Below, one piece after another: positions 3,574 through 5,961 of a stretch of DNA of 5,961 bases; the first letter of the stretch is position 1, and each line of letters starts with the position of its first letter. The notes beneath the pieces are model-generated. The model saw only the letters and a program-made list of their open reading frames with translations. It searched no databases and was not told the origin of the DNA. The DNA is from an uncultured Dyadobacter sp. (GTDB taxonomy: Bacteria > Bacteroidota > Bacteroidia > Cytophagales > Spirosomataceae). A program made the translations under genes and the position numbers. The stretch is from positions 1 to 5,961 of the forward strand of contig CAMLNK010000287.1 in assembly GCA_946481035.1 (NCBI GenBank), written 5' to 3'.

Positions 3574-5961
3574 ATGAAAACTTTCTACTTCTATCTGGCA
3601 GGCATTGCCCTGCTGGCGTCGGGGGCCGAAATGGTCAGCAAGCTTTCAGGTGACAAGCCGGCTTCCCAGGAATGGGTGGCGAAACCCGAAAACAAGTCCG
3701 ACAAAAAATCGCTGGAAAAAGTACCGTTTGCACGGAAAAAATCGGGTGCTAAAGCATTCCTCGCACCCAGCATCACCGCTACCAACACAGATGCCGTTAT
3801 CAGTGGCGGAGCTACCGCAGGCGGCGTGCTGGAATACACGGTGGTGATCGCCAACGGCGGGCCGGATCCTGCCAACGGTACCACATTTACCGAAACGATC
3901 GACATCAACACCACGCTGGTCCCCGGATCGGTGGTGGCAAGCCCTATTGCCGTTAACGACAGCTATTCGACGATCGGGAACGTGGGGATTAACATCGACG
4001 CGGGCTCGGGGCTTTTCGTCAACGACGTAAGCCCGGGCGGTACAGCGCTGAGCCTGAGCGGCTCCACGACCATTACCAGTACCGGCGGTGGTACCGCCAC
4101 CGTTACAGCTGCAACCGGAGCATTCACCTACGAGCCTGCGGCAGGTTACACCGGTACCGATACATTCACTTATGATATCCAGAATGGCTCCGGGATGACT
4201 TCCCAGGCCACGGTAAGCATCACGGTCAGCAATGTGATCTGGTTCATCAACGACGATGCCCCAGCAGGCGGTACCGGAACGCTCGCGAAACCATTCAATA
4301 CCCTAAACGGCTTCCAGGCGATCAACAATGGAACCGGCAACAATGCGAAAGACGGACATTTCATATTCATTTACAGCGGAAACTACGACGGTGGCATTAG
4401 CATCCGCAACAATCAGACGGTGTTCGGACAAGGTGCGGGCACTGCCGGGTCGACGCTGCTCACTCTTACCGGCCTTTCTGCACCAAGCGGCAGCAACCTG
4501 CTCCCGCCGGTCAACGGTACCCGTCCTTCATTGACGAATTCAGGCGGCAACGTATTCAGCATGTTAGGCGCGGCCACGGTTCAGGGGCTCAATATAGGCA
4601 ACAGCTCCGGTGCCAAATTCCAGAGCACCGCTTCCGGTACGTTCACGGCAAGCCAGATCGACCTGACCGGCACCGGTTCCGCGCTCAATATTTCCAACAA
4701 AGCACTGGCTGCCACTTTCGGCCAGGTATCGTCCACTGTTTCCAGCGGTACAACCAGCCCGATCAAGCTCTCGAACGTTACCGGTAGCCTCACCATCAGC
4801 TCCGGAACGCTGACAGCCAACAACAGCACCAATATACCCGCGCTCGACATTTCCGGTGGGATTTCCCTTGCCGTAACCCTGACAGCGGTAAACGCAAACG
4901 GGGGGAATAAAGGGATGATCATTTCCGGTACCACCGGCTCCTTCCAGGTAACGGGTAGCGGAACTACCCTGGGAAGTGGGGGAACGATCCAGAATATCGC
5001 CCAGCGTGGGATCGAATTGCTGAATACCACCAACATCACCCTCAAAAACATCAACCTGACCAACGCCAACACGACTGATGGCACGACACCATCCGGTACT
5101 CCCACCGACATGGCTAATGCAAATGCCAACGCGGCAATACATGCGCTGAATACCAACGGCCTGACGATGGACCGCATTATCATCAGCGGAACGGTGGTAC
5201 AGGAAGGTATCAACCTGCGGGGTACAAGCAATTTCAGCTTTACCAATGGTTCGGTTGGCTCATCGGGCTCGTCGGGCAACTCGTTCGAAGGCTGTCTTTT
5301 TGCAGTAAATACAGGTGGTACGAACACGATCACGAATTCAACCTTCACCGATCCGGGAGGCCGTGCTGCTTATTTCGCAAATTTCAGTACCAACATGACA
5401 TTGCTGACCGTCGATAACTCCACCTTCCAGGATGCCGACGGCGCCACAGGCCTTCAGGTGTTGGGTTACGGTAGTTCCAATGTAAAAGTAAAGGTTCAGA
5501 ACAACTCAAAATTCCTGAACTGCCGGGCGGCAGGTTTTGAAGCACAAGCCAATGACAATTCACTGGTGACTGTTGAAGTCAAAAACTCATCAGTCGATCC
5601 GGGTAGCGGCGTAGGCCGGGGGATCGATGTTTCTGCATTCAACAGTGCTACGGCGAAGTTTAACATCGAAAGCAACAATGTTAAACACAATGGTGGCATC
5701 GGGATCAACTCTTTTGGCTCCGGTAATGGTACCATTGAAGGAACTATTCTGAACAACACGACTGACAACCCGTTGCTGTCTAATGGGGTGTCCGGTATTG
5801 TAGCTTCGGTGGAAGGTATCACTGCCGGCTCCAACCAGGCCAAAGCCACCGTTCTCATACAGGGCAACACCGTTAAAAATGTACAGGGTGTCCACGGTAT
5901 CAGTACGGGTGCCACGGTCACCGGCGGTTCAACGAGCAACTTTTCGCTGGTTAACAATAAC
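3574..5961 (+). CDS. Giant exported DUF11/cadherin-like/parallel beta-helix protein, 5' part only
   Basis: Seen: an ATG at 3574 opens a frame with no stop to the window edge (796 codons), so the 3' end is missing. Residues 1-18 look like a signal peptide (MKTFYFYLAGIALLASG). Residues about 22-64 are a Lys/Glu/Pro/Ser-rich charged linker. Residues 65-122 resemble a DUF11-type Ig repeat (EYTVVIANGGPDP, 87-99). Residues 123-222 resemble a cadherin/VCBS-like Ig domain (PIAVNDSYST, then FTYEPAAGYTGTDTFTYDI, 184-202). A junction IWFINDD...GGTGTLAKPFNTL (224-244) introduces a right-handed parallel beta-helix to the end, with Asn/Thr/Ser/Gly-rich rungs such as TNITLKNINLTNANTTDG (about 486-503) and only two cysteines. 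Known: such proteins in Bacteroidota are usually cell-surface or secreted, often with a C-terminal type IX secretion sorting domain; that end is not visible here. No lyase active site is recognised. Inferred: an adhesin or surface fibre, probably co-transcribed with the upstream collar genes (66-bp gap). Confidence 0.88.
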   Translation, partial: MKTFYFYLAGIALLASGAEMVSKLSGDKPASQEWVAKPENKSDKKSLEKVPFARKKSGAKAFLAPSITATNTDAVISGGATAGGVLEYTVVIANGGPDPANGTTFTETIDINTTLVPGSVVASPIAVNDSYSTIGNVGINIDAGSGLFVNDVSPGGTALSLSGSTTITSTGGGTATVTAATGAFTYEPAAGYTGTDTFTYDIQNGSGMTSQATVSITVSNVIWFINDDAPAGGTGTLAKPFNTLNGFQAINNGTGNNAKDGHFIFIYSGNYDGGISIRNNQTVFGQGAGTAGSTLLTLTGLSAPSGSNLLPPVNGTRPSLTNSGGNVFSMLGAATVQGLNIGNSSGAKFQSTASGTFTASQIDLTGTGSALNISNKALAATFGQVSSTVSSGTTSPIKLSNVTGSLTISSGTLTANNSTNIPALDISGGISLAVTLTAVNANGGNKGMIISGTTGSFQVTGSGTTLGSGGTIQNIAQRGIELLNTTNITLKNINLTNANTTDGTTPSGTPTDMANANANAAIHALNTNGLTMDRIIISGTVVQEGINLRGTSNFSFTNGSVGSSGSSGNSFEGCLFAVNTGGTNTITNSTFTDPGGRAAYFANFSTNMTLLTVDNSTFQDADGATGLQVLGYGSSNVKVKVQNNSKFLNCRAAGFEAQANDNSLVTVEVKNSSVDPGSGVGRGIDVSAFNSATAKFNIESNNVKHNGGIGINSFGSGNGTIEGTILNNTTDNPLLSNGVSGIVASVEGITAGSNQAKATVLIQGNTVKNVQGVHGISTGATVTGGSTSNFSLVNNN

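Noticed and set aside
3896..5740. Many GGTACC words in the giant gene as a possible DNA repeat family
   Set aside because: They arise from repeated Gly-Thr codons (GGT ACC) in beta-helix rungs and lie in no regular spacing; explained by protein composition.
4170..5957. Long leftward open frames (up to 255 codons) opposite the giant gene
   Set aside because: They lie antisense to a continuous 796-codon frame with clear domain signatures, and their translations are Val/Pro/Arg/Leu-rich shadow sequence with no recognisable motif.

Overview
The window reads as chromosomal DNA of a Bacteroidota bacterium, most likely of the order Cytophagales (a Dyadobacter/Spirosoma-like genome is my best guess, by inference only). 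The grounds are a glycoside hydrolase of the GH140/DUF4038 type, a large secreted beta-helix protein of a style common in that group, a TAnnTTTG-type -7 promoter box, start codons without clear Shine-Dalgarno sequences, and moderate-GC genes separated by AT-rich spacers.

Layout. Bases 1-503 hold the 5' part of a leftward gene for an exported GH140-like (DUF4038) glycoside hydrolase, cut by the window edge. Bases 504-1023 are a divergent, AT-rich intergenic region with a candidate rightward promoter (about 704-711), a 19-codon mini-ORF and a 17-nt near-perfect palindrome just upstream of the next gene. From 1024 to the end everything runs rightward: three tandem paralogous phage-tail-collar (MdpB/COG4675-type) genes of about 170 codons each, a GNAT acetyltransferase, a DUF6916-type small protein whose start overlaps the acetyltransferase by 19 nt, and then the first 796 codons of a very large exported protein with a signal peptide, a DUF11-like domain, a cadherin/Ig-like domain and a long right-handed parallel beta-helix. 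That gene has no stop codon inside the window.

Spacing (54, 45 and 46 bp, then a 19-bp overlap, then 66 bp) and common strand suggest one transcription unit from collar gene 1 to the beta-helix gene. No capsid, terminase, tail-tube, baseplate, integrase or lysis gene is visible, so this does not look like a prophage fragment. It looks like a dedicated cassette: three collar paralogues, GNAT, DUF6916 and a giant surface protein. Its biological role is not known to me. This cassette is the main point of interest. The GH140 gene is divergent and probably functionally unrelated (pectin-type polysaccharide breakdown).
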